The position numbers and the translations under genes were made by a program. A stretch of DNA of 20,994 nucleotides from G020354785 sp964461435 (GTDB lineage: Bacteria; Bacteroidota; Bacteroidia; Bacteroidales; UBA10428): NCBI GenBank assembly GCA_964461435.1, contig CAYWUI010000048.1, forward strand, positions 1 through 20,994. Reading direction: 5' to 3'. The notes under the pieces were generated by a model. It made no database searches, was not told where the DNA came from, and saw only the letters and a list, made by a program, of their open reading frames with translations. Numbering within the stretch: position 1 is the stretch's first letter; each line of letters begins with the position of its first letter. Below are positions 8,060-16,168 of this stretch, piece after piece.

Positions 8060-9055
8060 TTATTTGAGTATTGCGTCTATTGATTTCAGCTCCTGAGGAT
8101 CAAATTTTAAATTGTTTAGTGAATTCAGATTATCATTTAATTGATCAACTGAACTGACCCCAACGAGCACCGAAGTAATTTTCTTATCCCTTAATATCCA
8201 TGCAATGGCCATTTGTGCCAGTGACTGGTTTCTTTTTTTTGCCAATTCATCAAGTTTCCTGATCTTATTTATTTTCTCCCCTGTCACTTCTTCTTTTTGA
8301 AGAAATCCATGAGGCTTGGCAGCTCTTGATCCTTCAGGTATGCCATGAAGATATTTATCAGTAAGTAAACCCTGTGCAAGGGGTGAGAATGCTATTGACC
8401 CGATCCCTTCCTCCTCCAGAACATCAAGTAATTTATGTTCAGCCTCTCTCACAAACATAGAATATTTGGGCTGGTGAATAAGGCACGGTGTACCTGATTC
8501 TCTCAAAATTATGGCAGCTTTTCTTGTCTGTTCCGGATTGTAGTTAGAGATGCCCGCATATAGTGCTTTTCCCTGTTTAACAGCGTGATTAAGTGCACTC
8601 ATTGTCTCCTCCAGGGGAGTGTCAGGATCCGGCCTGTGTGAGTAAAATATATCAACATAATCAATCCTCATCCTTTTCAGACTCTGATCGAGACTGGCGA
8701 GCAAATATTTTCTTGAACCCCATTCCCCATACGGACCGTCCCACATCTTATAACCTGCCTTGGTAGAAATGATTAATTCATCCCTGTAATTTTTGAGGTC
8801 ATTATTTAAAATAACTCCTAAATTTTTTTCGGCTGAACCCGGAGGAGGTCCGTAATTATTCGCCAGGTCGAAGTGGGCGACACCTGAATCGAATGCACTT
8901 AATAAAATATGTCTTGAATTTTCAAAATTATCAACATCACCGAAATTATGCCATAATCCCAAAGATATAGCCGGAAGTTTAAGACCGCTTTTCCCACAAT
9001 AATTATAAATCATGGATGCATAACGTTTACTGGAAGGTACATAATTCATATTCAT
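8060..9055 (-). CDS. Aldo/keto reductase, YghZ-like (L-glyceraldehyde 3-phosphate reductase type)
   Basis: This is a predicted NADPH-dependent reductase of small aldehydes. Its 331 residues carry the full tetrad: D63, Y68, K99 and H140. The motif NNYGPPPGSAEKN, with the two extra prolines after YG, together with STKAGYKMWDGPYGEWGSRK, is typical of the YghZ (AKR14) branch. E. coli YghZ reduces L-glyceraldehyde 3-phosphate and methylglyoxal, so detoxification of triose-type aldehydes is a reasonable guess. It is first in a two-gene operon with the Gfo/Idh/MocA enzyme. ATG codons occur at 9055 and two codons later, and either could be used; the core reductase fold starts near residue 16. It differs clearly from the reductase at 2503-3495, so the two are not a recent duplication. 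Confidence 0.92.
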   Translation of the reverse strand: MNMNYVPSSKRYASMIYNYCGKSGLKLPAISLGLWHNFGDVDNFENSRHILLSAFDSGVAHFDLANNYGPPPGSAEKNLGVILNNDLKNYRDELIISTKAGYKMWDGPYGEWGSRKYLLASLDQSLKRMRIDYVDIFYSHRPDPDTPLEETMSALNHAVKQGKALYAGISNYNPEQTRKAAIILRESGTPCLIHQPKYSMFVREAEHKLLDVLEEEGIGSIAFSPLAQGLLTDKYLHGIPEGSRAAKPHGFLQKEEVTGEKINKIRKLDELAKKRNQSLAQMAIAWILRDKKITSVLVGVSSVDQLNDNLNSLNNLKFDPQELKSIDAILK

Positions 9056-9279
9056 AAGGTTTTATTATTTTTGTTTCTTCGAATAATAATATGTTGTAAT
9101 AATTATGAAAAAATTAATAATTGTGAAAAGTTTATGGAAGATGTTCATTTTTTTCTTTATTAAAGATAATATAATAGTAAAAATTAATGTAATTTAGTTC
9201 GTAAGATAATTTCAGTTTATAAATTTATTACTTGTAATTAATTAAATATTAACCAATTTGATAGAAAATTATTGTTATT

Positions 9280-9654
9280 ATGGAAATATTAGATATAAGA
9301 GGTACTACTGATACCCCCAAGGTTTTATTTGATCCAGATAATAATATTTTTGAAATTTCAGGACGTTCGTTACCGGAAGATGTGATCACATTTTATCAAC
9401 CTGTAATAGACTGGCTTGATGATTATAAAATAATTCCCAACAAAAAGACCGAATTTGTTTTCAAATTCATATACTTTAATACTGCCACTTCCAAATTAAT
9501 ACAGGATATTCTTTTACGCCTTGAACAAATTCATGAAACAGGCAATGAAGTTAAAGTAGTATGGTACTATGAAGAAGATGATGAAGATATGTATGATTTG
9601 GGAGAAGAGTTTAAAGAAAATGTTGATATTCCTTTTGAGATAATTGAGTATTAA
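9280..9654 (+). CDS. SiaC-family (DUF1987) regulatory phosphoprotein
   Basis: This is a small cytoplasmic protein of 124 residues matching DUF1987/SiaC. The diagnostic segments are GTTDTPKVLFDP near the N terminus, FEISGRSLPEDVITFYQPVIDWLDDY at 24-49, and YFNTATSK at 65-72. In Pseudomonas aeruginosa, SiaC is a STAS-like protein phosphorylated by SiaB on Thr68, dephosphorylated by SiaA, and controls the diguanylate cyclase SiaD. T68 here falls in the matching NTATS segment, so a phosphoswitch is plausible. No kinase, phosphatase or cyclase gene is next to it in this window. The C terminus is very acidic (EEDDEDMYD). The gene appears monocistronic. Target and output in this organism are unknown. 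Confidence 0.87.
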   Translation: MEILDIRGTTDTPKVLFDPDNNIFEISGRSLPEDVITFYQPVIDWLDDYKIIPNKKTEFVFKFIYFNTATSKLIQDILLRLEQIHETGNEVKVVWYYEEDDEDMYDLGEEFKENVDIPFEIIEY

Positions 9655-9680
9655 ATACCGGTTTATTTATTTTCCGTATT
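9654..9680 (+). terminator. Weak hairpin after the SiaC-like gene
   Basis: AATACCGG and CCGTATT pair with one bulged C around a loop of 12 T/A bases, starting at the last base of the stop codon. The following bases are only mildly T-rich. It is a candidate end of the transcript, nothing more. Confidence 0.25.
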
Positions 9681-9947
9681 TCGTTTGGCCCTCCTTTTGT
9701 TAGTATCCATTTTTAATCCCCCGGGGGCACAACTTATTTTTTGCCGTCAAATGTTGATAGTTTTGATTTATATGTTGAAAACTTGAAATGCTCAACCATA
9801 TTTCATGTTCTTCTATGATATACTTTGGCATAATAATTTGCTGATATGCCCGGGTTAACGCAGGATTAAACAAAAAATTAAATATTCAGGAAACCATTTT
9901 GTGGATTTCGACGTTTAATTATATAACTCTATTTTAAATTTTTGAAT

Positions 9948-10148
9948 ATGATCAATCATAACAAAACCTCGTTTTTTGGCAGCTCGAAATCTGATTTTAA
10001 TAAACTTAAATTAGGATTGAACTGGGCTCCTGATAAGAAGAATGAATTACAGGTTAAGTTCAATAAGTTGAGGATGTTGTTAACTAATTTCTTAAGAACG
10101 CCTACTCATTTCAGGATTGATAATAATACGAAATACCGCATTTTCTGA
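9948..10148 (+). CDS. Small basic hypothetical protein
   Basis: A 66-codon frame opens at the ATG at 9948; an in-frame TTG two codons earlier is a less likely start. The product is basic and rich in Lys and Asn (KLKLGLNWAPDKKNELQVKF near the middle), with no signal peptide or membrane segment. I recognise no family. In its favour, a good intrinsic terminator follows about 40 bases after the stop, and the frame fills the gap between the SiaC-like gene and that terminator. Against it, the region is AT-rich and the frame is short. The terminator could instead end a non-coding transcript. Confidence 0.42.
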   Translation: MINHNKTSFFGSSKSDFNKLKLGLNWAPDKKNELQVKFNKLRMLLTNFLRTPTHFRIDNNTKYRIF

Positions 10149-10186
10149 ATATTATAATTATCTTAAGTTAACAGACCGGTAAAAAT

Positions 10187-10213
10187 CCCTGCAGGTATTG
10201 ACAGGGTTTTTTT
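10187..10213 (+). terminator. Intrinsic terminator
   Basis: CCCTG at 10187-10191 pairs with CAGGG at 10202-10206 around a 10-base loop, followed by seven T residues (10207-10213). Upstream A residues can extend the stem through the T-run. It would end transcripts from the small gene at 9948 or from the SiaC-like gene. Confidence 0.7.
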
Positions 10214-10247
10214 ATTTCATTATTGTCGAAAAAAGAATAAGTTCAAA

Positions 10248-10279
10248 TTTGGTTCTGCCTTTAATTCATGTTAGCTTTG
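10248..10279 (+). promoter_or_regulatory. Bacteroidota-type promoter for the aminotransferase gene
   Basis: TTTG at 10248-10251 and TAGCTTTG at 10272-10279 are separated by exactly 20 bases, matching the TTTG / TAnnTTTG consensus and spacing. The start site would be near 10285, leaving a leader of only about ten bases before the ATG at 10296. It sits directly after the terminator at 10187-10213. Confidence 0.72.
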
Positions 10280-10295
10280 CGGGAAAGAAAAAAAA

Positions 10296-11360
10296 ATGAA
10301 TGTTAACAATGATTTGAAAAGTCCTTCTATATTTATTGGCAAGCAGGGTAGTGGCATGATAAGCTTCGGCTCGGGACAGCCGGATCTGCCGCCTCCCCGG
10401 GAGGTGACCGAAGGATTAAGTATAAGGTTTGACTTAAGATATGGATTGATTCAGGGAGAGCTCAGTCTGAGAAAATCACTTTCACATGAATATCCTGCTT
10501 CTACGGCTGACAACTTTATAATTACCAACGGGGCCTCAGAAGCCCTGGATTTAATTTTCAGGGCCATGGGTGGTGGAAAAGTATTATTGCCAAGGCCCTA
10601 TTATTACTCATACCCGCATATTGTACGTTATGCCGGCATGGAACCTGTATATACAGATTTAAAAGATGGCAGGATAGTTATGGATGATTTCAGGAAAAAG
10701 ATAAAAGACTGCAGGGCTGTTCTTATCAATTCACCATCTAATCCGACAGGAAGGATAGAACAAATTGAAACGCTAAAAGAAATTGAAGATATAACAGGAA
10801 ATAAAAATATATATATTATATCTGATGAAGTTTATAAAGATTTGATATATGAAAGGGAGAACTACCACATTAACGGGGATCATGTCATTACTGTAAATTC
10901 TTTTTCCAAGACATATGCTATGTGCGGGGTGCGTGTAGGCTATTTGTGGAGCAGTGATCAGGACATTGTCAACAAAGCCATTGAAATAAAGACTCACACT
11001 TCGATGAATACCAGCCTTATGGCCCAGGATATGGCATTAAGTGCAATGACAACGCCAAAGACTTATATACAGCAACAGCAGCAGATCTGGCGTGCCAGGA
11101 GAGACCTTATCTTTAAAGGATTATGTGATTTGGGATTTAATTTGTGGAAGCCTGAAGGAGCATTTTATGTATTCCCCGAGTTTGTTAATCCCGTTAAACT
11201 TGTCTGGGACCTCTATACAAAATATAAAGTCATTATATATCTTGGTGAATGGTTTGGATCGCCTGACAGGATAAGGTTAAGCTATGCACTTGACTCCAAA
11301 GAAATTGAAGAAGGATTAAACAGGATTGAATCTGCGCTGAAGAAGGAGAAATATAGATAA
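10296..11360 (+). CDS. PLP-dependent class I/II aminotransferase
   Basis: This is a predicted cytoplasmic fold-type I aminotransferase, moving an amino group between an amino acid and a 2-oxo acid. Visible landmarks in 354 residues are NSPSNPTG (145-152), SDEVY (176-180, with D177 for the pyridine nitrogen), and the Schiff-base lysine K205 in NSFSKTYAMCGVRVGYLW. The C-terminal RIRLSYALDS holds the expected substrate-carboxylate arginine. It is somewhat shorter than the roughly 390 residues of typical aspartate aminotransferases, mainly at the N terminus; the promoter position supports the ATG at 10296. A GGGAAAG tract lies just before an A-run ahead of the start. The gene stands alone, so the substrate is not indicated. 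Confidence 0.92.
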   Translation: MNVNNDLKSPSIFIGKQGSGMISFGSGQPDLPPPREVTEGLSIRFDLRYGLIQGELSLRKSLSHEYPASTADNFIITNGASEALDLIFRAMGGGKVLLPRPYYYSYPHIVRYAGMEPVYTDLKDGRIVMDDFRKKIKDCRAVLINSPSNPTGRIEQIETLKEIEDITGNKNIYIISDEVYKDLIYERENYHINGDHVITVNSFSKTYAMCGVRVGYLWSSDQDIVNKAIEIKTHTSMNTSLMAQDMALSAMTTPKTYIQQQQQIWRARRDLIFKGLCDLGFNLWKPEGAFYVFPEFVNPVKLVWDLYTKYKVIIYLGEWFGSPDRIRLSYALDSKEIEEGLNRIESALKKEKYR

Positions 11361-11361
11361 C

Positions 11362-11397
11362 GCCCCGGCAAAAAATTTCAAAATGACAACCGGCGGC
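11362..11397. terminator. Imperfect GC-rich hairpin between convergent genes
   Basis: GCCCCGG at 11362-11368 pairs with CCGGCGGC at 11390-11397 with one bulge and a 21-base A/T-rich loop. It begins just after the aminotransferase stop and lies downstream of the convergent GH3 fusion gene. The GC-rich stem stands out from its surroundings, but there is no T-run. Confidence 0.3.
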
Positions 11398-11418
11398 ATA
11401 AAGAGGCCATGTATGGAG

Positions 11419-14400
11419 TTAATGGTATTTATCAGGCTGCCTTATCGACTCATAAACAACCTGTTGAATCTTGGTTCTTATATTGAGCTCAATCAGTTTA
11501 TTATTGACAGCATCAGGGTAGACCCTGTTTGAAAGTAATATGTAAACAATCTTATATTCGGGGTCGACCCATGCTATTGTGCCTGTAAATCCGGTATGGC
11601 CATAGCTGTCTGCTGATACACCACTGTATGAAGGACCTGATTTTGTGGTGTCGGTTTCAGGTTTGTCAAAACCCAGCCCCCTTCTGTTACCATTCCTGCA
11701 TTCCTGGCATGAACTGAAATAATTTACGGTTTTTTCCTTAAAAAATCTTTCACCTCCATATGTACCCCCGTTAAGATACATTTGCATAAGCTTGGCAAGA
11801 TCATTGGCATTTGAGAATAATCCGGCATGGCCGCAAATACCTCCCAGCATTGCTGCTCCCGGATCGTGGACATAACCTTGCAACAATTGCTTACGGAATA
11901 CAAGATCATCTTCAGTCGGCACTATGTGCTCTTTAGAATATCTTTGCGTTGGACAGAAACCCAGGGAATGCGCACCAAGCGGTTTATAAAATACGGAATC
12001 AATATAGTTGCTGAATCCTGATTTGAACTTGTCGTTAATGATCCTGTAAAGCAAATAAAATCCGAGATCACTGTATTTATAACCTTCTGTGCCATTTAAT
12101 TCTGACCTGGCAATAATATCATAAATGGAGTCGACAAAAAACTTATTCATGTACAGGTTTTCCGCTACCTGAACAGGATACTCCTCTGAATATTCTTTTG
12201 CATAATATCCGTTTTTATATTTCAGGTGCTTGTTTGCAAAATAGTTGGGCCCTATTTGTATAGGATAAGTATAGGAGAATTTGTTACTCGCATATTTCTG
12301 GTTCGGATAAACTGGCTCGAGTGTCGAAATATAAAAGGGTATCCATGGTTTTAACCGTGACTTATGCAAGAGAATGTCTCTTATTGATATATCTTTTTTA
12401 TCGGTAGTATCAAGATACGGAAGGTAAGTTGAAAGCTTGTCATCAAGGTTTATTGTTCCCTGTTCATACATTTGCATGATAACAGGAATGGTTGCCGCTA
12501 TCTTGGTTATTGAGGCCAGATCGTACAAATCATCATTGCATACTTTCTGCCTGTGTGAGTATGTATGATATCCAAATGATTTCTGGTATATTACCTTACC
12601 TTCTCTGGCTACAAGGATCTGACAGCCTGGCATCACTTCTTTATTAATTGCATCCGTTGCTATAGAGTCAATCTTCATCAAATGAACTTCATCAATATTT
12701 GCTTCGATAGGGATAGTGTATTTTAACCTCAGGCTACTTTCGGTTTTCATACTGCTTCCTGCAGGAAAATCTTTGTTAACGGTAACAGGCAATGAACCCT
12801 CTGCAGGAATAGCTCCAAAAATAAGCTGCGCTGATAAGCTCTGTGTTATGTCATTGTCTTCATATGATATAATAAGCCCTTTGATATTTTTCAGGTTTTT
12901 AAAGCCGGATAATACATAGGGATTGGCAGGTACATTCAAAATGAGGTTACATTTGTCCGACAAACTGTCAATAAATTCTATTGTATTCTGCGATATTCCA
13001 TAATTTTTTGAGACATGCATGTTAGTATTGTGAATACTGACTATAAAGAGATTATTGTCTTTCAATACACTTTGTAACTGGCTCAGGGATGGATTTTTAT
13101 TAATACAAATTTTATCTGTTTCAGTATAAAGCTCTAATGTATTTTGAAATATATCAGGTTTCTCGCAACCTAAGGCGATAGATACAATCTTTAAAGTGTC
13201 AAGTCTTTTTAAAGGAATTATATCATCCCTGTTACTTAATAATGCCAGTGAAGATTCTGCAAGTTTTCTTTGAAGTAAAATGAATTCAGGAAGATTTAAA
13301 TTCTTATTAAGATCAGCAAGTTCAGCAGGTTTGTAGTCATTTAATCCTACCCAGTATTTAGCCGACAGAATTTTTTTGCATTTATCATCAATTTCTTTCT
13401 GAGAGATATTACCCCTTCTGATCTCTTTTTGTACCAGTGCTATTGTTTTTTGGACATCATAGGGCATAAGCAATATATCATTTCCTGCAATAATGGCTTT
13501 AACATTAGCTTCTTCCGGACTGAAATATTTGTTAATACCACCCATGTTCATGGCGTCTGTAAAGATCAGGCCCTTAAATCCAAGTTCATTTTTTAGTATG
13601 CCGGTAACAACATTCCGGGATAATGATGCGGCAGTTTTAGGATCATCTTCAAGGGCAGGCACACTGAGATGGGCGGTCATTACTCCGCCAAGGCCGCTGT
13701 TAATCAATTCTTTAAAGGGGAAAAGCTCAATGCTGTCCAGTCTTTCTCTTGAATGTGGAATAAGGGGCAGCGTTAAGTGGGAATCTTCATCAGTGTCACC
13801 ATGGCCAGGGAAATGTTTTGCAACAGCCAGAATGTTGTTATCCTGCATTCCCTTCATATAAAGCAAACCTTTCCGTGTGACATTAGCCCTGTCTTCACCA
13901 AATGAGCGCATATTGATAACCGGATTGCGGGGGTTATTATTTACGTCGATAACAGGAGCAAAATTTATGTGTGTGCCAAGTAACTTAAGTTGTTTTGCTA
14001 TGTGGACTCCCATATCGTAAATAAGCTTTTCATCTTTTACTGCCCCCAGCATCATTGCGTATGGATATTTAATAGTGCTGTCAAGGCGCATTGCCAGGCC
14101 CCATTCTGCATCAAGCGCAATTAAGAGGGGAGTTTTAGCCAGAGACTGATACTCATTGGTCAGTTTTGCCTGCTTATACGGACATCCCTGGAAAAATATC
14201 AATCCTCCTATATTGTACTTTTGTATCAGCCGCCTTATTTCTTTTTCGTGATACTCGTTTTTGTTGGTATAAGCTGCTACCATCATTAACTGCCCAATCT
14301 TTTCCGAAGAAGAAAGTGAATTAAATACTGAGTCAACCCATTTCTCCGGAGCTGCCAAAAACGGGGGGTCAGTTTTCCTGTTTTTTAATTTAAACTCGTT

Positions 14401-14496
14401 GTAAAATCCGTTTCTCTCAGTAGTAAAGCGCAGAAATAAACTGAATAAAACCAAACAAAACAGCAATGTTAATACCCTTCCAAGAATCTTTTTCAT
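11419..14496 (-). CDS. GH3 (NagZ-like) glycosidase fused to a serine beta-lactamase-type domain
   Basis: This is an exported or membrane-anchored two-domain hydrolase of 1025 residues. The N terminus (MKKILGRVLTLLFCLVLFSL) is a signal peptide or anchor; an in-frame ATG nine codons upstream (14523) is less convincing. The first part is a family 3 glycosidase: KHFPGHGDTDEDSH holds the NagZ-type acid/base dyad D238/H240, and IFTDAMNM gives the nucleophile D314. A GH3 C-terminal-like linker follows to about 600. The last part, about 630-1010, is a class C/esterase-like serine hydrolase: S662-ITK-K665, YSD (808-810, a variant of YxN) and HTG (967-969). N-acetylhexosaminidase action on wall fragments plus peptidase/esterase activity is the likely role. 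It is last in a minus-strand gene run. Confidence 0.92.
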   Translation of the reverse strand: MKKILGRVLTLLFCLVLFSLFLRFTTERNGFYNEFKLKNRKTDPPFLAAPEKWVDSVFNSLSSSEKIGQLMMVAAYTNKNEYHEKEIRRLIQKYNIGGLIFFQGCPYKQAKLTNEYQSLAKTPLLIALDAEWGLAMRLDSTIKYPYAMMLGAVKDEKLIYDMGVHIAKQLKLLGTHINFAPVIDVNNNPRNPVINMRSFGEDRANVTRKGLLYMKGMQDNNILAVAKHFPGHGDTDEDSHLTLPLIPHSRERLDSIELFPFKELINSGLGGVMTAHLSVPALEDDPKTAASLSRNVVTGILKNELGFKGLIFTDAMNMGGINKYFSPEEANVKAIIAGNDILLMPYDVQKTIALVQKEIRRGNISQKEIDDKCKKILSAKYWVGLNDYKPAELADLNKNLNLPEFILLQRKLAESSLALLSNRDDIIPLKRLDTLKIVSIALGCEKPDIFQNTLELYTETDKICINKNPSLSQLQSVLKDNNLFIVSIHNTNMHVSKNYGISQNTIEFIDSLSDKCNLILNVPANPYVLSGFKNLKNIKGLIISYEDNDITQSLSAQLIFGAIPAEGSLPVTVNKDFPAGSSMKTESSLRLKYTIPIEANIDEVHLMKIDSIATDAINKEVMPGCQILVAREGKVIYQKSFGYHTYSHRQKVCNDDLYDLASITKIAATIPVIMQMYEQGTINLDDKLSTYLPYLDTTDKKDISIRDILLHKSRLKPWIPFYISTLEPVYPNQKYASNKFSYTYPIQIGPNYFANKHLKYKNGYYAKEYSEEYPVQVAENLYMNKFFVDSIYDIIARSELNGTEGYKYSDLGFYLLYRIINDKFKSGFSNYIDSVFYKPLGAHSLGFCPTQRYSKEHIVPTEDDLVFRKQLLQGYVHDPGAAMLGGICGHAGLFSNANDLAKLMQMYLNGGTYGGERFFKEKTVNYFSSCQECRNGNRRGLGFDKPETDTTKSGPSYSGVSADSYGHTGFTGTIAWVDPEYKIVYILLSNRVYPDAVNNKLIELNIRTKIQQVVYESIRQPDKYH

Positions 14497-14597
14497 ATAT
14501 ATTCCAACTTTTCTGCTTCTCATTAAAAAAGTATTATATTAAACTTGTAAAGTCCTTGCAGGGTTTCAACAAAGTCAGGATTTTTTAAAAATAAGTG

Positions 14598-14804
14598 TCA
14601 CCACCACGCGCCCCGCCGGTTGTATAAGTCAATTAAACTTTCTATATCCCTGTCACCCGTCTTTTCATAATCTGCAGGGAAATAACAGGCAGGTAGCTGT
14701 CCCATTCTTCTGTGATAATGTATGCATTCACAACATGTGCCTTTTTTACCGCATGAAAAAGTGCAGTTACAATATTGCATATTTGTTACCTTTTTACATT
14801 CCAT
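14598..14804 (-). CDS. DUF6485 family cysteine-rich protein
   Basis: This is a 68-residue protein with seven cysteines arranged like a small metal-binding module: MECKKVTNMQYCNCTFSC, then GTCCECIHYHRRMGQLPACYFP and a C-terminal DRDIESLIDLY helix. The pattern matches the uncharacterised DUF6485 family as I recall it. The spacing of C and H residues suggests zinc or iron-sulfur binding, but no activity is known. AAGGAAG lies 9 bases before the ATG, a better than usual ribosome binding site for this window. It sits between the C1 peptidase and GH3 fusion genes on the same strand. Confidence 0.82.
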   Translation of the reverse strand: MECKKVTNMQYCNCTFSCGKKGTCCECIHYHRRMGQLPACYFPADYEKTGDRDIESLIDLYNRRGAWW

Positions 14805-14910
14805 GGTCTGTTCTTCCTTTAGTCCGTTTTATTTATGTTGATGATATATAAGTTGTTTTGCAGCTGCGGGCCCGATCATATTCTTTAATTTGATTATATA
14901 TGTTCAGGAT

Positions 14911-16104
14911 TCACTTGTCAATATCCAATTTTGCGGATATTCTTCCAGGTATGGCATTCTTATTCAGCATTATAGATATTGTTTTGTATTTCACATATGG
15001 CTCTGAGATATACATATATCCATTGTAGACATTATTTGTTCCCCATGAATTCTTTACATAATAATACCTGGTTTTGTTCTGGTCTTCAGCCAGTCCGACA
15101 ATATGCATACCATGATCATCTGTTGTTGTATAATTATCAAAAGCTTCCTGCCTCATTTCACTGGTAACAGACTTTTCCGGACCGGGGGTATCAAAGTCAA
15201 ATAATTTCTTATCCTTAATTTCCTGTGGTAAAGTATCCCAGTTTGCACGTTCTTCTTCGGTCATGCTCCCGTAATAAATTTCAGGAACAATAGCCAGTCC
15301 GCTTGTAAATGTAAATCCCTTATCACTGTTATCGGTAGACCACAAAACTGTATAGCCGTTGTAGACTGCACTGTCAATTATCTCAACCAGATCGTCAAGA
15401 GTAACATTATATACTTCTCCCCATGACCAGTTATCCGGTACTTCAAGAATAAATTTTGAGTAATAGGGATGGTGGGTAAATGATGTAACCAACACATAGT
15501 CATCCATATTCAAACCGAGTTTTTCGGCAAAGCCCTGCGATGTATATACTTCATCCTCATAATTAAAAGTATCAGATATTGTACCAAGGTAAGTATCCAG
15601 TATCTTCAAATAACCATCAGGCCAGTCCTCACTTACGACATCACTAGTTATAACATTATTAATATAAGCTCTCAGAACCGAATCCATTTTGCAGTGTATG
15701 AGGGTTTCCTTTTTTGCAGGGTATATTTCTTCAGGAACAATTCCATAGCTTTTTATTACGTCAATAACATCATTTGCTTCTCCTCCTCCAGTAAAGTTAA
15801 TATGCCCGTGCATACGCACATATTTCATTGCCTTGGCAATATATGCATATCTTACAATAAACATTTCCGATAAATCGTAACTTTTATTTTTTGTCCGCAT
15901 CAACTCTGATTCGAGTAAGGATATGCCTGAAAAACTCCAGCACGTGAGGGAGCTGTATTGATTTTTAACATCAGTGGCATTTAATACCTTTAAAGGGCTG
16001 AACTTATACCCTGAGGGTTCCTGTTCCTGGGCCCATGATTGTTTAAATTGTATTGCGGAGATGATAAATATTATGGATAAAACAACGTGATAACTTTCCT
16101 TCAT
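14911..16104 (-). CDS. Exported C1-family cysteine peptidase (aminopeptidase C/bleomycin hydrolase-like)
   Basis: This is a predicted papain-clan peptidase. The catalytic set is complete: Q49 (oxyanion hole), C55 (SLTCWSFSG), H334 (DDHGMHIVGL) and N352 (VKNSWGT). Spacing and length resemble aminopeptidase C/bleomycin hydrolase. I chose the ATG at 16104 because it starts a signal peptide (MKESYHVVLSIIFIISAIQF, then KQSWAQEQ); the longer frame to 16179 would overlap the previous gene's end and add non-family residues. The signal peptide implies periplasmic or surface action, unlike the cytoplasmic PepC of other bacteria. It follows the OmpA-family gene by 64 bases and is probably cotranscribed. 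Confidence 0.9.
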   Translation of the reverse strand: MKESYHVVLSIIFIISAIQFKQSWAQEQEPSGYKFSPLKVLNATDVKNQYSSLTCWSFSGISLLESELMRTKNKSYDLSEMFIVRYAYIAKAMKYVRMHGHINFTGGGEANDVIDVIKSYGIVPEEIYPAKKETLIHCKMDSVLRAYINNVITSDVVSEDWPDGYLKILDTYLGTISDTFNYEDEVYTSQGFAEKLGLNMDDYVLVTSFTHHPYYSKFILEVPDNWSWGEVYNVTLDDLVEIIDSAVYNGYTVLWSTDNSDKGFTFTSGLAIVPEIYYGSMTEEERANWDTLPQEIKDKKLFDFDTPGPEKSVTSEMRQEAFDNYTTTDDHGMHIVGLAEDQNKTRYYYVKNSWGTNNVYNGYMYISEPYVKYKTISIMLNKNAIPGRISAKLDIDK

Positions 16105-16168
16105 AATAACAAACAATAAGTTTATTTTAAATATGAACATTGATATCCGTAGAAACGGATTTTTAATA

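Noticed and set aside
2503..9055. The two aldo/keto reductases as a recent duplication
   Set aside because: They share only the catalytic tetrad and general fold; motif context (YGFGESE against YGPPPGSAE) places them in different branches.
13493..13861. 122-codon plus-strand ORF
   Set aside because: It lies wholly antisense within the GH3 catalytic domain, whose motifs are intact; similar antisense frames at 7413-7835, 2671-2982 and 3844-4155 were dropped for the same reason.
14549..14586. TCCT...AGGA with a T-run on the plus strand as a terminator
   Set aside because: The stem is only four pairs with a long loop, and no plus-strand gene lies upstream.
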